Position numbers and translations under genes: made by a program. 64,000 nt of DNA. It comes from Acidobacteriota bacterium (GTDB taxonomy: Bacteria; Acidobacteriota; Blastocatellia; Pyrinomonadales; Pyrinomonadaceae). The first letter of the stretch is position 1. Each line of letters begins with the position of its first letter. The notes under the pieces were generated by a model. The model was not told the origin of the DNA and made no database searches. It was given only the letters and a program-made list of their open reading frames with translations. Below, piece by piece: positions 28,038 to 38,678 of this stretch. The stretch covers positions 1 to 64,000 of the forward strand of contig JAHBSJ010000004.1 in NCBI GenBank assembly GCA_019639155.1, in the 5' to 3' direction.

Positions 28038-28962
28038 AACAATTTCCACGCCTCACAACGAAACAAGGTCCGGTGAGAGTGCAGCGGGTGCGTATGGTGC
28101 CCTCCTAGCCGTTCAGGTTCTTTTCGGATCGCTTCCGGTCATTGCGAAATCTGTCCTCGCAGTTGTTCCCGCCGTCGCCTTGGTCGGATTTCGGGTTGGA
28201 ATAACCGCCAGCGTGCTTTTCGTGATCCAGGCATATCGCCGCCGTCTGTGGCTTGCGGAAAAGCGAGACTACTTCCATCTTTTTGTGCTCAGCTTTCTGG
28301 GCGTGACCTTCAATCAGCTTCTGTTCATTGGCGGGCTTTCGCTGACCAAAGCCTCTAATACTTCCCTGCTCGCGGCCACGATCCCGGTCGTCACGATATT
28401 GGTCGGTGCAGCGATCGGCAGTGAAAAACTAAAAGGAATAAAGGCAGCAGGCATTGTCCTATCTTTGATCGGCGTTGTCATTCTGATCGACCCGCGAAAA
28501 GCTTCATTCTCATCAGAAACCACCATCGGCGACCTGATGATCGTCCTGAATTCCTTTTCGTACGGAGTCTATGTTGCTCTTTCAAAACAAGTTTTCACTC
28601 GAAACGGCGCATTCCGTTCGATGATGTGGGTCTTCGTTTTCGCAGCAGTTTTTTGCGTTCCTTTGGGCGGTATTTCATTCGCATCTATCGATGCCGCATC
28701 CATCGGAAGTATGACCTGGGCATTTATTGTCTACATCGCGATCGCGGGTACCGCGACGCCCTATTTGCTCAACGCCTGGGCTCTGGCACGCGTCGATCCT
28801 TCGACTGTCGCCGTTTTCATTTATCTTCAGCCGCTTATAGGTTTCGTGATGGCGGTCATATTTTTAGGTGAAGCGGTAACGATGTCTTTTGCGTTCGCGG
28901 CCGCTTTGATATTCGCCGGGCTATTTTTGGCAACAAAGCGCCAATTGCAGCGTGAAACATAA
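27967..28962 (+). CDS. EamA/DMT-family membrane transporter with unclear start
   Basis: Ten membrane segments in two EamA repeats (first FGSLPVIAKS, second from FSYGVYVALSKQVF and the AGTATPYLLNAWAL loop) mark a drug/metabolite exporter. The start is a puzzle: after the pdhC stop there is no ATG, GTG or TTG in frame before the first membrane segment. Starts at GTG 27967 or TTG 27961 lie inside pdhC and would give about 25 odd residues first; ATT at 28042 would fit the protein best. No ribosome-binding site is seen for any of them. Substrate unknown. Confidence 0.8.
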   Translation: MRREQSSCKPSNRCSNNRRSCWCKTISTPHNETRSGESAAGAYGALLAVQVLFGSLPVIAKSVLAVVPAVALVGFRVGITASVLFVIQAYRRRLWLAEKRDYFHLFVLSFLGVTFNQLLFIGGLSLTKASNTSLLAATIPVVTILVGAAIGSEKLKGIKAAGIVLSLIGVVILIDPRKASFSSETTIGDLMIVLNSFSYGVYVALSKQVFTRNGAFRSMMWVFVFAAVFCVPLGGISFASIDAASIGSMTWAFIVYIAIAGTATPYLLNAWALARVDPSTVAVFIYLQPLIGFVMAVIFLGEAVTMSFAFAAALIFAGLFLATKRQLQRET

Positions 28963-28994
28963 TACTCTCTCCTCCGTAATAGTTTTGTCCCCAA

Positions 28995-29291
28995 ATGCCG
29001 ACGCGGATCACACAATTTGACGACGAGATGAACGCACGCACGATCCTTCGCGTTGATGGAGAGATGTTTATTGACGACGCCAAGCTGGTCGGCCGCATCG
29101 CGGAAGAGATATCACGCGACAAAATGGTAAATGTAATTGTGGACTTGGCTGATCTGGATCTTTTGGACAGCGACGCGGCTTCTGAGCTTCTTCGTCTGAA
29201 GTCAGCCGGACGGATCGACGTTGCCGGAATCGACGAATTTGTTCAGACCGCTATCGACCGCGCAGAAGGCCGCAGCATTCACACCACCTGA
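28995..29291 (+). CDS. STAS-domain-like (anti-sigma factor antagonist type) protein
   Basis: A 98-residue protein with the STAS pattern: a beta strand with DGEMFIDDA, then [27 protein letters not shown]. The Ser in DLLDSDAA sits where STAS antagonists are phosphorylated. No kinase partner is in the window. It may bind an anti-sigma factor or act structurally; the call is by pattern only. Confidence 0.6.
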   Translation: MPTRITQFDDEMNARTILRVDGEMFIDDAKLVGRIAEEISRDKMVNVIVDLADLDLLDSDAASELLRLKSAGRIDVAGIDEFVQTAIDRAEGRSIHTT

Positions 29292-29323
29292 CAATCCCCG
29301 AGATTCATTGTAGATTTAAGTCG

Positions 29324-30340
29324 ATGAAAGCGTTCCAAATTGCAGAACTGGTCGGCGGTGAACTGCACGGCGACGGCGAACTTGAAATAGCCGATATCGC
29401 AGCATTCTCAGCTGCAGGGCCGGGGTTGCTTGTTTTCACTGAAAAGGCTGATGCCAGAGTTAGCGCTCGCGGAAGTAGTGTTCTCGCACCTTTTGGCTTT
29501 CCCACGCCCGAAGACGGCTGCGTTATCGTCGTTGCGGCTCCGAAAGCGGCATTTTGTATCGCCGCTGGTTCAATTCTGTCTCCCCAAATGAATCCTGCCG
29601 GCATCCACCCCACAGCAGTTATCGCCGAGGATGCGGTTATCGGCGAAAACGTCAGCATCGGTGCATTTGTTTCTATTGGAAATAAGAGCGAGATCCTGGA
29701 TGGCGTTGAAATTCACGATGGTGCTTTCGTAGGAAACAAGGTCCGGATCGGACAAGGCTGTGTTCTGCATCCCAACGTATCCATCTACGACAACTCAATA
29801 ATTGGAGACAATGTTGTTCTTCACGCAGGCTCCGTGATCGGAGCAGACGGCTTTGGGTTCGTAAAGCATAACGACAGCTACCTAAAATTCCCGCAGGTTG
29901 GACGAGTAGTGATAGGCAGCGATGTTGAGATCGGCGCAAATACGTGTATCGATCGCGGTGCCCTAGGCGAAACGCTCATTGGTGACGGCACCAAGATCGA
30001 CAACCTTGTACAGATCGCCCACAACGTCGAAATAGGAAGGAATGTTGTCATCGCAGCACAGACAGGCATTTCCGGAAGCACTGTGATCGAGGACGATTGC
30101 GTGATCGGCGGCCAGGTCGGCATGGGCGACCATGCTCGCGTTTTGAGCGGAGCGGTGATAGGCTCGCAGGCCGGTGTTCTGCCGGGCAAGATAGTGCGTC
30201 CGGGCGTTTGGTGGGGCACGCCGGTGCAGCCTCTTGACGAATACAAACGACAGAACGCCTTGGTTAAGGGACTTCAAAGGCTAAAGAACGAGGTCAAGGA
30301 TCTGAGACGGTTGATCCGTGGTTCTCGAGAAGGCGAATGA
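29324..30340 (+). CDS. lpxD: UDP-3-O-acylglucosamine N-acyltransferase
   Basis: LpxD adds the second acyl chain in lipid A synthesis. An N-terminal uridine-binding domain (~1-100) is followed by a left-handed beta-helix of hexapeptide repeats ([15 protein letters not shown] onward). The catalytic His lies in [13 protein letters not shown]-terminal helix ends the protein. Its last 47 bases overlap the 3' end of the convergent lpxB gene. Confidence 0.96.
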   Translation: MKAFQIAELVGGELHGDGELEIADIAAFSAAGPGLLVFTEKADARVSARGSSVLAPFGFPTPEDGCVIVVAAPKAAFCIAAGSILSPQMNPAGIHPTAVIAEDAVIGENVSIGAFVSIGNKSEILDGVEIHDGAFVGNKVRIGQGCVLHPNVSIYDNSIIGDNVVLHAGSVIGADGFGFVKHNDSYLKFPQVGRVVIGSDVEIGANTCIDRGALGETLIGDGTKIDNLVQIAHNVEIGRNVVIAAQTGISGSTVIEDDCVIGGQVGMGDHARVLSGAVIGSQAGVLPGKIVRPGVWWGTPVQPLDEYKRQNALVKGLQRLKNEVKDLRRLIRGSREGE

Positions 30341-31457
30341 TGGCTTCTGCGGCTCGTTTTGACGCACCGCCGTGTCCCAGCTTTTCTACTGCTTCGGCAA
30401 GTTCCTCCCTCATGGTTTTGTTGGCTTCCGGCTCCAAAAGACGCCCCAACTCCTTTGCCAACTCTCGCGGCGTCAATTCATCTTGGATCATTTCGCGGGC
30501 TATTCGCTTTCCTGCTATTAGATTTATCAGACCGAAATGTTCGACGTCGATCAGTGGTCTTAACAGCTTATAATTCAAGGCAGACGTCTTGTAAACGATC
30601 ACCATTGGTGTCCCGATGATGCCCGCCTCCAGCGTCGCGGTGCCGCTCGTGACCGCTGCGGCGTCCGCCGCATTCAAGGTGTCATAAGTTCTGCCGAAAA
30701 CGAATCTCAGCGACGGAAATTCGCCGGCGAGCCGCTCGTTAAGTCCACGCTTATCTTCGGGCAGTGCGACCAGAAGATCAACATCGGAACGCATAGTTCG
30801 AATTGCGGCAGTTGTAGCTGCGAAAACGGGCAGCATTCTTTGGATCTCTGCCCTGCGGCTGCCCGGAAGCATCGCGATGAGTTTTCGATCCTCGGATATA
30901 TCGAACTCGCGCCGGAATTCTAACCTAGCTATATTGGCGTGAACTTCCATAGCAAGAGGATTGCCGACATATTCGACCGTATGGATGCCGCGACTGCCGT
31001 ACCAGTCCTTTTCAAATGGCAATATCGAGATCAGCAGGTCGACATAGTTCTCAATTGTCCGCCGCCGATACTGCCGCCACGCCCACATCTGCGGACTGAT
31101 GTAGTAGATGACCTTGATGCCGAGCCTCTTCATCGGCCTTGCAAGTTTGAGATTGAAATCCGGAAAATCGACCAATACTACCGCGTCCGGCCGTCTTTTT
31201 CTCGCTGCCGTCTTCAACTTCTTGAAAACGGAGAGAAATCTTGGCAACGCGATCCCTATTTCCAAGAGCCCAACGATCGACAGTTCGTCTGCTTCGACGA
31301 TCGCTTCGACTCCCGATTCGCGCATCTTTGGCCCGGCACAACCAAAAAAGGTCACCTCATTTGAACAGGCTTCCCGAATTGCATGCACAAGCTTCGCGGC
31401 GTGGGCGTCTCCCGACGCCTCGCCGGCGACCACCATTATCTTTAGCGGCTTTTCCAT
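30294..31457 (-). CDS. lpxB: Lipid-A-disaccharide synthase
   Basis: LpxB joins lipid X and UDP-diacylglucosamine to make the lipid A disaccharide. The N-terminus has [15 protein letters not shown], a central block has [20 protein letters not shown] and [12 protein letters not shown], and [22 protein letters not shown] marks the C-terminal donor site. It is convergent with and overlaps lpxD; their pairing supports an LPS-bearing outer membrane. Confidence 0.96.
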   Translation of the reverse strand: MEKPLKIMVVAGEASGDAHAAKLVHAIREACSNEVTFFGCAGPKMRESGVEAIVEADELSIVGLLEIGIALPRFLSVFKKLKTAARKRRPDAVVLVDFPDFNLKLARPMKRLGIKVIYYISPQMWAWRQYRRRTIENYVDLLISILPFEKDWYGSRGIHTVEYVGNPLAMEVHANIARLEFRREFDISEDRKLIAMLPGSRRAEIQRMLPVFAATTAAIRTMRSDVDLLVALPEDKRGLNERLAGEFPSLRFVFGRTYDTLNAADAAAVTSGTATLEAGIIGTPMVIVYKTSALNYKLLRPLIDVEHFGLINLIAGKRIAREMIQDELTPRELAKELGRLLEPEANKTMREELAEAVEKLGHGGASKRAAEAIIRLLENHGSTVSDP

Positions 31458-31691
31458 TACGACCGTAAGCTATTAGTAATAAATGATATATACCTTTGTG
31501 GAATTGACAACCCCATCAGTCGAAGACCGCATCAAAACCTTATGTACTTGTGGCCTCTTGGCCATACTAAATGAGTTACTTGCTTGCAGAAAGCGGCTTG
31601 AGAAAATAAAATTTAATGTTTTGAGCCAACGGGCACTCCGCGACCGATAGCGGACGACCTACGTCCGCACAGGCGCATATCGGAGGAATTT
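31458..31691. other. Intergenic region between lpxB and a secreted protein gene
   Basis: About 234 bases between divergent genes. It ends in GGAGGA (31682-31687), which is the ribosome-binding site for the GTG at 31692. I see no RNA gene, repeat or clear promoter pair in the rest. Confidence 0.5.
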
Positions 31692-34328
31692 GTGACGTCT
31701 CGACGAACTTTAGTTCTATCATTTTTCATTACCTTGGTATTGGCCGTTCCCGGCCTCGCTCAAATTGACTCCATAATAGCTCAAATTAGCGATTCCCCTT
31801 CGGAAACATATGCCGGAGGCATCAGCGGCGACGGCCGGTTCATTGTATTCGAGTCATTTGGCAACCTTGCGACCGTCAATCCTCGAAACGAGGACGGAAA
31901 TAGCGAAATCTTCCTTTTCGACTATGCTCAAAGGCAAATTTTCCAGCTGACTGATACAAAGAGTGTTCTTTTCAACACAGCAATTCCCGGCTTTTTCTCG
32001 AACGTCCGCATCGCAATAGTCAACACGAGGCCGGTCATCAGTAGAGATGGACGCTGGATAGCATTCAGTTCGAATGCCACCACTTCTACTCCCTCCTCTC
32101 CGGACGCAACAAATCCGGGCTCGTTTAACGGCAATGCATACACGGCTCCGACGCCGACCCCATCGCCAACGCCGACGCCAACGGGATCGCCAAGTCCTAC
32201 GCCGACGGGTTCGCCGACTCCGACGCCGACGCCGCCCGCAAATCCGCTTTCTCAGGATGCCAACCTTGAAATGTGGCTCTACGAGATACCGGCGTATACT
32301 CCGGTTTCTGACCTTTCGGCTGGTGAAGAGATACCGTTTTCGGACCTAGCTGCCGGAAATTTTATTCGTGTAACAAATACTTTGCCAAGTCAATTGCCGA
32401 GAGCGGGCACGACTTCCACGGGTCCGTATGTGGCTGACGACAACCACGATGCGAGTATCAGCGATGACGGAAATGTCATTGCGTTTGCCTCAACAAGAGA
32501 CCTTGTGACCGGTGGAAATTCCTTCCCGACCGAGGACAATGACGAGATATTTACATTTGTTCGATCACTCGGCGTGATCTCACAGGTAACACAAACGCCG
32601 CGAGGGCCGATCTCAAATCCGATCTACAATAAGAATCCAACAATCTCCGGAAACGGTCAGCGAGTTGTTTTCGCAAGCACCGGTGACAACCCGATAATTG
32701 GGATGACAGGCGGCAATAATCCTCTCAGTAGTCGGAATGAAGAGATCTTCTATTCTGATCTGAACTCCTCAGGAGCCCCAACAGGCACCAAAAAGCAGGT
32801 TACTGTGACCACGCCGACAAACCCCGGCGATGTTGTCAACATACTCGATCTGGGCCGACGAATGAGCCGTGACGGCAGATATATCGCCTTCGATTCATAT
32901 GCAGATCTGGCAAACGAGAACAGCGGAACGAATTACACTTCGTTTGCCACGTATCTTTACGATACGACCGACAACAGCTTCCGCCGAATCCTTGCTCGCA
33001 GCGATGCCGACAACGATGCCACAGGTGGCGACATAGCTCGTTATCCGGGATTCACGGACTATTCCATGTCAGGAGCACCGGAAACATTGGTTCTCGAGAC
33101 CAGAATGAACATCAAGGCTGATGGAACCGTTGCGACGACGGCATCCGACGGCCTAAATCCAAGTGTATTCAGGCAGGCTCAGGTCTATAAATATCCGTTG
33201 GACGAACCGGCTCAGACCGCACAGTTCAAACGGATCGGCAATTTCCCCGTTCCGGGCGGCGTCCTGGTATCGGTTCAACTGATCCCTAGCGACTCTGCAA
33301 AGAGAATGACCTTCAACATGGGATTCACCGAGTTCGGCACTGGCAATTCAGATGGTCAGCCGGAGGTATATTATCTTCTGACCCCGAATTTCGAACGCGA
33401 AGCCCCCGTGGTGACTTCCCTGGCGACCGGAGCGAGCAGAATGCCGATCGATCAGGCCCCTGTACCTTCGCCGACTCCTACACCGTCGCCGACACCCACC
33501 GGAACGCCTTCGCCGACACCGACACCGTCGCCTGTGGCGACACCGACGCCGTCGCCATCACCTTCCCCGACGGCGAGCCCAACCGGTACGCCGACACCGA
33601 CGCCGACACCGCAGACGCCGCCGTCGGTGCCCGGAATTTCGTCGGGAATGCTGGCCATCATGAATTTCCAGGCGGGTGACGACCGGCCGATCATCGCTAG
33701 GCACGCGATCGGTTCGCTGGAACGCCGTCCGACGCTTCCGTTTGAACTTAGCGGAGTTTCGGTGACCATAAACGGCGTTTCATGCGGCTTGAAGTCTGTA
33801 AGTCAGCGTAGGATCGAATTTGTGGCTCCTGAGGGCCTAAGTAATACAGCGCAAGGAACGATCTATCCGTTGGTTATTTATAACAACGGTACTGTCATGA
33901 GGGATTGGATCCGAGTCGTTCCCGGGCAGCCGGATATCTTTAACCGAGAGGGTCAGATCGCCCCGGGCGGCAGAACGAAAATGTTCAATGTCACCAACAC
34001 GGTGTGGCGTACGGAACCCTTTGTGATAAGAACGGTCAAGGTGAAAGGCAATAGACTCGTGCCGTCTCGTCTGCGTGTTTATGCCACAGGCATAGCTCGT
34101 GCTGCGCCGCCATTCATTTTCATAAGAATCGGCGACATTACCGTTGCCGGATCGCAGATCGTAACGGCAGCAACTCTGATCGAACCGGGCGTGTATGCGT
34201 TGGACTTCGATATTCCGGAGAGCCTAGCCGGAGCCGGTGATAAACCAGTGATAATTACCATAAACGTAGACGGCGTAAACTTTACGTCGCGACTGGACGA
34301 CACTGCTTCCAGGACGTTCATACTTTAG
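31692..34328 (+). CDS. Secreted TolB/WD40-like beta-propeller protein with Pro-Thr-rich linkers
   Basis: GTG at 31692 follows GGAGGA. A signal peptide of about 23 residues ends in GLAQ. Residues ~30-560 contain repeated [44 protein letters not shown] and [11 protein letters not shown] units, the blade signature of TolB-like propellers. Two Pro-Thr/Ser-rich linkers interrupt this (about residues 152-185 and 595-650). The last ~210 residues are beta-rich, IPT/Ig-like. It is probably exported or surface-exposed; no enzymatic motif is seen. Confidence 0.75.
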   Translation: MTSRRTLVLSFFITLVLAVPGLAQIDSIIAQISDSPSETYAGGISGDGRFIVFESFGNLATVNPRNEDGNSEIFLFDYAQRQIFQLTDTKSVLFNTAIPGFFSNVRIAIVNTRPVISRDGRWIAFSSNATTSTPSSPDATNPGSFNGNAYTAPTPTPSPTPTPTGSPSPTPTGSPTPTPTPPANPLSQDANLEMWLYEIPAYTPVSDLSAGEEIPFSDLAAGNFIRVTNTLPSQLPRAGTTSTGPYVADDNHDASISDDGNVIAFASTRDLVTGGNSFPTEDNDEIFTFVRSLGVISQVTQTPRGPISNPIYNKNPTISGNGQRVVFASTGDNPIIGMTGGNNPLSSRNEEIFYSDLNSSGAPTGTKKQVTVTTPTNPGDVVNILDLGRRMSRDGRYIAFDSYADLANENSGTNYTSFATYLYDTTDNSFRRILARSDADNDATGGDIARYPGFTDYSMSGAPETLVLETRMNIKADGTVATTASDGLNPSVFRQAQVYKYPLDEPAQTAQFKRIGNFPVPGGVLVSVQLIPSDSAKRMTFNMGFTEFGTGNSDGQPEVYYLLTPNFEREAPVVTSLATGASRMPIDQAPVPSPTPTPSPTPTGTPSPTPTPSPVATPTPSPSPSPTASPTGTPTPTPTPQTPPSVPGISSGMLAIMNFQAGDDRPIIARHAIGSLERRPTLPFELSGVSVTINGVSCGLKSVSQRRIEFVAPEGLSNTAQGTIYPLVIYNNGTVMRDWIRVVPGQPDIFNREGQIAPGGRTKMFNVTNTVWRTEPFVIRTVKVKGNRLVPSRLRVYATGIARAAPPFIFIRIGDITVAGSQIVTAATLIEPGVYALDFDIPESLAGAGDKPVIITINVDGVNFTSRLDDTASRTFIL

Positions 34329-34406
34329 CGGTTTCAGGCTTTTGTAGAAGCTTAGGTGTAATGATGGTTTAATTCTAATGTTACCTGAGCAAAATAGGAG
34401 AGATGT

Positions 34407-35396
34407 ATGGCAGGAAAAGATGTTGCAACAATGGAGATAGCCTCAAAGGTGTGGAAGAACGGCGAATTCCTCGATTGGGATGATGCACGTATCCATGTTA
34501 TGTCCCACGTGGTGAATTACGGCTCGAGCGTTTTCGAGGGTATTCGCTGCTATGAGACGGTTAAGGGGCCTGCGGTATTCCGTCTTAAAGAACATATGCA
34601 GCGCCTAGTCAATTCCGCCAAGATCTACAGGATGGATCCCGCATTTGGCCGCGACGCCTTTTGCGACGCTACCATCCGCCTGATCAAGGATAGCGGCTTG
34701 CAGCATTGCTACATCAGGCCTCTTATCTTTCGGGGGCTTGATGAAGCAAAGCCCGCGTTCGGCGTCAACCCATTCCCAAACCCCATCGATTGCTACATTG
34801 CCGTCTGGCAATGGGGCAAATATTTGGGCGAAGAGGCGATTGAGAATGGTATCGACGTTTGTGTATCGAGTTGGTCTCGGATAACGACCAATTCGATGCC
34901 CGCAATGGCAAAGGCCGGTGCGAATTATATGAATTCGCAGCTGATCAAGATGGAGGCGATCTTGGGCGGTTTTTCGGAAGGAATTGCCCTCGATGACCGA
35001 GGATATGTTTCCGAAGGCTCAGGCGAGAACATTTTTCTCGTAAACGGCGGTAAGCTATTCACACCGCCGCTCGGAGCCTCGATCCTTCCGGGCATCACGC
35101 GCGATTCAGTGATACAGATCGCACGCGAAATGGGCATCGAGATCGTTGAAACCCAGATACAACGTTCCGCTCTTTACCTTGCCGACGAAGCATTTTTTAC
35201 AGGCACCGCTGCTGAAATAACTCCGATTCGCTCCGTCGACCGCATCACGGTCGGCCAGGGACGCCGCGGAGAGGTCACAAAGAGGCTGCAGGAAGAATTT
35301 TTCAGGATCATAACCGCCGAACGCCCAGCACCGTTCGGAGCGGACTGGCTCACGTTCGTGAATGCCATTGATGAAAAAAAAACGGCTAACGCCTGA
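34407..35396 (+). CDS. ilvE: Branched-chain amino acid aminotransferase
   Basis: A PLP fold-type IV aminotransferase catalysing the last step of Leu, Ile and Val synthesis. The PLP lysine is in [15 protein letters not shown], and [10 protein letters not shown] plus the [12 protein letters not shown] block fit the family. AGGAGA precedes the ATG at 34407. An intrinsic terminator follows. Confidence 0.93.
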   Translation: MAGKDVATMEIASKVWKNGEFLDWDDARIHVMSHVVNYGSSVFEGIRCYETVKGPAVFRLKEHMQRLVNSAKIYRMDPAFGRDAFCDATIRLIKDSGLQHCYIRPLIFRGLDEAKPAFGVNPFPNPIDCYIAVWQWGKYLGEEAIENGIDVCVSSWSRITTNSMPAMAKAGANYMNSQLIKMEAILGGFSEGIALDDRGYVSEGSGENIFLVNGGKLFTPPLGASILPGITRDSVIQIAREMGIEIVETQIQRSALYLADEAFFTGTAAEITPIRSVDRITVGQGRRGEVTKRLQEEFFRIITAERPAPFGADWLTFVNAIDEKKTANA

Positions 35397-35421
35397 AGCT
35401 TAGCCTTATCTGGTTCAAATG

Positions 35422-35449
35422 AAAGCGGCGAGACCTATTGCCGCTTTTT
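35422..35449 (+). terminator. Intrinsic terminator after ilvE
   Basis: Arms AAAGCGGC (35422-35429) and GCCGCTTT (35440-35447) with a ten-base loop, running into a T5 tract. The A-rich left side means it could also stop the convergent lptD transcript. Confidence 0.85.
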
Positions 35450-35453
35450 GGTC

Positions 35454-37958
35454 CTAACGCAGTCCCTGTCCGAATTGTTCCGTTCCAAAAGCACCGATGC
35501 CGTTCAGGCGGAAGCTGAAGACAAATCGGTTCTCACTCCGTGTGCCAACGTTGAACGTATAGTACTGCACCGCGACCGCGCAGCAGTTCGATGCGTAACC
35601 TATTGTATAAAGAGAACTTATTAGCGGCGACGTCCGCGATGATCGACGATTCTGAAAATCGAAAAATAGGGATGTCCCTCCATACAAGCCGCGTTTGCGG
35701 TCACCAAGAAATAAGGCGGGGCTCCATTGGGAGCCTCGCAGCGTGCCCGGCTCTTTCCCGTTAGCATCCGCATATTGGGCAAGAGATGGTATCAAGGTCA
35801 CCGCCCTTGTATAGTAGAAGGTCTGGAAAAAATTGACTATGTCCTTCTTGTATCCAATGGTCGCCGATATTGCCCGAAGTCCGTCGCCCTTCATGCCGAT
35901 GTCCATGCGGGTGCTGATGTCGATTTCCTTTTGAGGACGATAGATCGCCTCAATATTTAGAGGTGAAAATCGACGCGGCGCCCCGCCGAACGTATAAAAA
36001 CTCAGCGCGGTGATCGGTTCGATCTGATTTCGTCGCCCGGCAACCAATGCCCCGCCGAAGGTCTTGTCAAAAAAGTACTTTCCCCTCACGGTAAGAGTAA
36101 ATATCTCGTAGGGCTGAATACTTAGCGACTTTTGGTTTGCCGAACGATCGGCACTCAGCCCCTTTCTGGCCTCCTCTGAGACCGCTTCGGAATAGCGCCG
36201 GGTATAAACGCGGTTTGTGACGCCGAACTCGATCTCGTTGGTATTCGTGGCGGTGTCTAAATGGTCGAACCTGATAAGGCGATTGAAATTGTTGATGCCC
36301 TTTACAACGCGATACGTTGCGAATGGTTCGATCACATGACGAAATCGGAATCTGTCATTCGATCCGTAAAAATTCTTCGCCAACGCGACCGGACGAACAT
36401 CGAAGGCAAATTCTCCGTATGTCCTCAAAAGATCCCGGCCGACGACCTGACGCATATCGTTGAAGGAATCGGAGTAATATGTCACCCGCCCCGACGCAGT
36501 GGCGGTGAAGTTGAAGTGCTTTGTGCTAAAAGGAATGGTGATCTGCGGAAAGGCGTCCAAACGCTGGGAAAGGGCCGGGGTGACCACCGGGTCATTTCCG
36601 GTGCGTTTTCGGTAAAGATCAATGTCGTCAACCTCTTCGCGGCGCGACACACCTTCAAGACTCGATTTGAATGAAAAATAAACGCCGTCAAGGAACTTAA
36701 GCATAGACGGCCGCTTTTCGAAATTGATACTGGGCAGATTGCGCGTTTTTTCGCGTACGTTGGGTATCGAGATCACCTGCGACCGGGAAAGAAAATTAAG
36801 CGTATAGTCGTCCCAGCTCTTATTTACGAATACCTGAGACACCTCGATCGGGGATATCACCTGCTGAATGCCGTCAGAAAATTCCTGACGGAACGCGAGA
36901 CTCGACGTTAGTCGAACATCAACGGCAGCGGTGAATCCATTTGGGAAATAATGTACTCCCTCAGCATAAATGAGAGATCCGCCTTGATCTGGATTCTGAG
37001 GACTCGCCTTCTTGCCAAAAATGCGGTCCTTCACCGCGTAAAAACCTGCGTTCAGGTATGACCGCGAGTTTGCCCTCGTCCTGATATCCAAGCCGTAGCC
37101 GAGTCCTCGAGACGTGTAAATATCGCCTCGCAGGGTAACATCCGCCGAATCGCCCAGCGTCTGGTAATAGGCACCTGAAAGCCGAAGCCCCTTCCGAGGC
37201 GAATACCCGCCTGTCGGGGTGAGAAATCCTGAACTGCGGTCCTTTTTCTTGATCGGGATGGATGCAAAAGGCACCGAGACCACCGGTATGTCCCGGAGTC
37301 GGAATTTCGCTCCTTTCAATCTGATCCGGTCATTTTTTTTGATTCGCGCGCTTTCTGCGGTAAAACTCCATTTCGGCACCGCCTCTTCACAGGCAGTGAA
37401 CATGCCGTTTACCACAAGTATCTCGTCAGCACTTACGCGCTCGACGCGATCTGCACGAAAAAATATCACTGTTCCGTCATTCGTCTGATTCGAAAAGCCG
37501 GTGGAATCTTCAAAACTCCCGAGACGTGTTCGATAGTTCCATATCCCATTGACACCCGTGATCCGTTGGTCGTCGCCTTGATCAAACACGACCGATCCGC
37601 GTGCGACGATATTACCTGTTGATTGATCTAACGATATCTCGTCTGCCTGCAGCCGATAGATGCCGTATCGGACATCGACGTTTCCAATGTGACGAACGAT
37701 CCGCTTACCGTCCTTTTCCTCTACGATGTGGGTGTCTGAATAGACGACCACTTCGCCATCGCCGCCTTCCGGTTCAAACGAGGACTTTGGCTTCGGTTTT
37801 GGTGCGGTGACCTGTTCTGCGGAGACCGGATTTATATTTTGCGTATCGGCGATCGGATTTGCTACCTGACGCTCAACTGGGTTGGTTTGTTGGCCGAACG
37901 AAGAAAATGCCGACAAAACGGCGAAGAAAGCGATCGGAAATACTCGATTAACCCGCAT
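35454..37958 (-). CDS. lptD: LPS-assembly outer membrane protein LptD
   Basis: LptD is the outer-membrane barrel that inserts LPS. A signal peptide is followed by an OstA/LptA-like jelly roll (residues ~65-210: HIVEEKDGKRIVRHIGNVDVRYG, ADEISLDQSTGNIVARGSV) and then a long beta-strand-rich barrel to the C-terminus. Length (834) is normal. The conserved LptD cysteines are hard to match, which is common outside Proteobacteria. Confidence 0.88.
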   Translation of the reverse strand: MRVNRVFPIAFFAVLSAFSSFGQQTNPVERQVANPIADTQNINPVSAEQVTAPKPKPKSSFEPEGGDGEVVVYSDTHIVEEKDGKRIVRHIGNVDVRYGIYRLQADEISLDQSTGNIVARGSVVFDQGDDQRITGVNGIWNYRTRLGSFEDSTGFSNQTNDGTVIFFRADRVERVSADEILVVNGMFTACEEAVPKWSFTAESARIKKNDRIRLKGAKFRLRDIPVVSVPFASIPIKKKDRSSGFLTPTGGYSPRKGLRLSGAYYQTLGDSADVTLRGDIYTSRGLGYGLDIRTRANSRSYLNAGFYAVKDRIFGKKASPQNPDQGGSLIYAEGVHYFPNGFTAAVDVRLTSSLAFRQEFSDGIQQVISPIEVSQVFVNKSWDDYTLNFLSRSQVISIPNVREKTRNLPSINFEKRPSMLKFLDGVYFSFKSSLEGVSRREEVDDIDLYRKRTGNDPVVTPALSQRLDAFPQITIPFSTKHFNFTATASGRVTYYSDSFNDMRQVVGRDLLRTYGEFAFDVRPVALAKNFYGSNDRFRFRHVIEPFATYRVVKGINNFNRLIRFDHLDTATNTNEIEFGVTNRVYTRRYSEAVSEEARKGLSADRSANQKSLSIQPYEIFTLTVRGKYFFDKTFGGALVAGRRNQIEPITALSFYTFGGAPRRFSPLNIEAIYRPQKEIDISTRMDIGMKGDGLRAISATIGYKKDIVNFFQTFYYTRAVTLIPSLAQYADANGKEPGTLRGSQWSPALFLGDRKRGLYGGTSLFFDFQNRRSSRTSPLISSLYTIGYASNCCAVAVQYYTFNVGTRSENRFVFSFRLNGIGAFGTEQFGQGLR

Positions 37959-38070
37959 TAAATCAGGAGTTTATAAGAAGATGCTAACACGAAGGGTAAC
38001 TTCAATAAAGTTGCCTTCTCTCTAGGTTTGATCAAACAGTTCGACAGATCTCTACGACCTTATCGTCAAC

Positions 38071-38571
38071 TCATTCTCCGGACCTGAGCTCCAAAATAAA
38101 TATTTCGGTCTCTTCGATATGTATTACTCTTCCGCTACTATAAAGGTCCATGAAGAAAAGTTCTGCAGGATAGGACTTTCCTCTTAGTTCTGCGTCCCCG
38201 GACATTTCCCCTTTAGCGATCAGCTCCTCCGGGAACCATGACTCGAGCGCTATTTCCGCATCATTTCCCTCACCGCCCTTTCGAAGTTCATCAAGCAGCA
38301 GCCGAGCGTCCTCCGGAGTGAAGATCAGAACCGCTGTCAGCTTTTTTGACCGCTGATCAATCCTCCAAACGCCGTCTTCAGCCTCGTACGGGACTCGAAC
38401 AAGAAGCTTGAGGTCTTCCAGGCGATCGCTTGGGGCGTCCTGAATTGCATTCTGATCCGCCTTCGGAAAGGCAGGAGAATTTTTAGGATCTTCCTGTTTC
38501 GAGGAACAACCGAAAAATATGAAAGACAGCAAAAGCAACGCAATGGAACTCTGAAAAAAAACTCGGCGCAT
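38071..38571 (-). CDS. Putative lipoprotein, unknown function
   Basis: Starting at the ATG whose first base is 38571, the protein opens with a lipoprotein signal ending in LSFIFFGC, the Cys being the lipidation site. About 145 soluble residues follow, with no motif that I know. A longer frame to 38667 would put 32 residues in front of the signal and is rejected. Divergent from the acyl-CoA mutase gene. Confidence 0.65.
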   Translation of the reverse strand: MRRVFFQSSIALLLLSFIFFGCSSKQEDPKNSPAFPKADQNAIQDAPSDRLEDLKLLVRVPYEAEDGVWRIDQRSKKLTAVLIFTPEDARLLLDELRKGGEGNDAEIALESWFPEELIAKGEMSGDAELRGKSYPAELFFMDLYSSGRVIHIEETEIFILELRSGE

Positions 38572-38678
38572 TGTGCCAAGTATGTGAGAATGCCGCGCGA
38601 AATGCAATGGCCAAAGCCGCGGCCCTTGGCAGTGAGAACCCGCGTTTATGGTAATATAAACTTTCATCTCGAGACACT

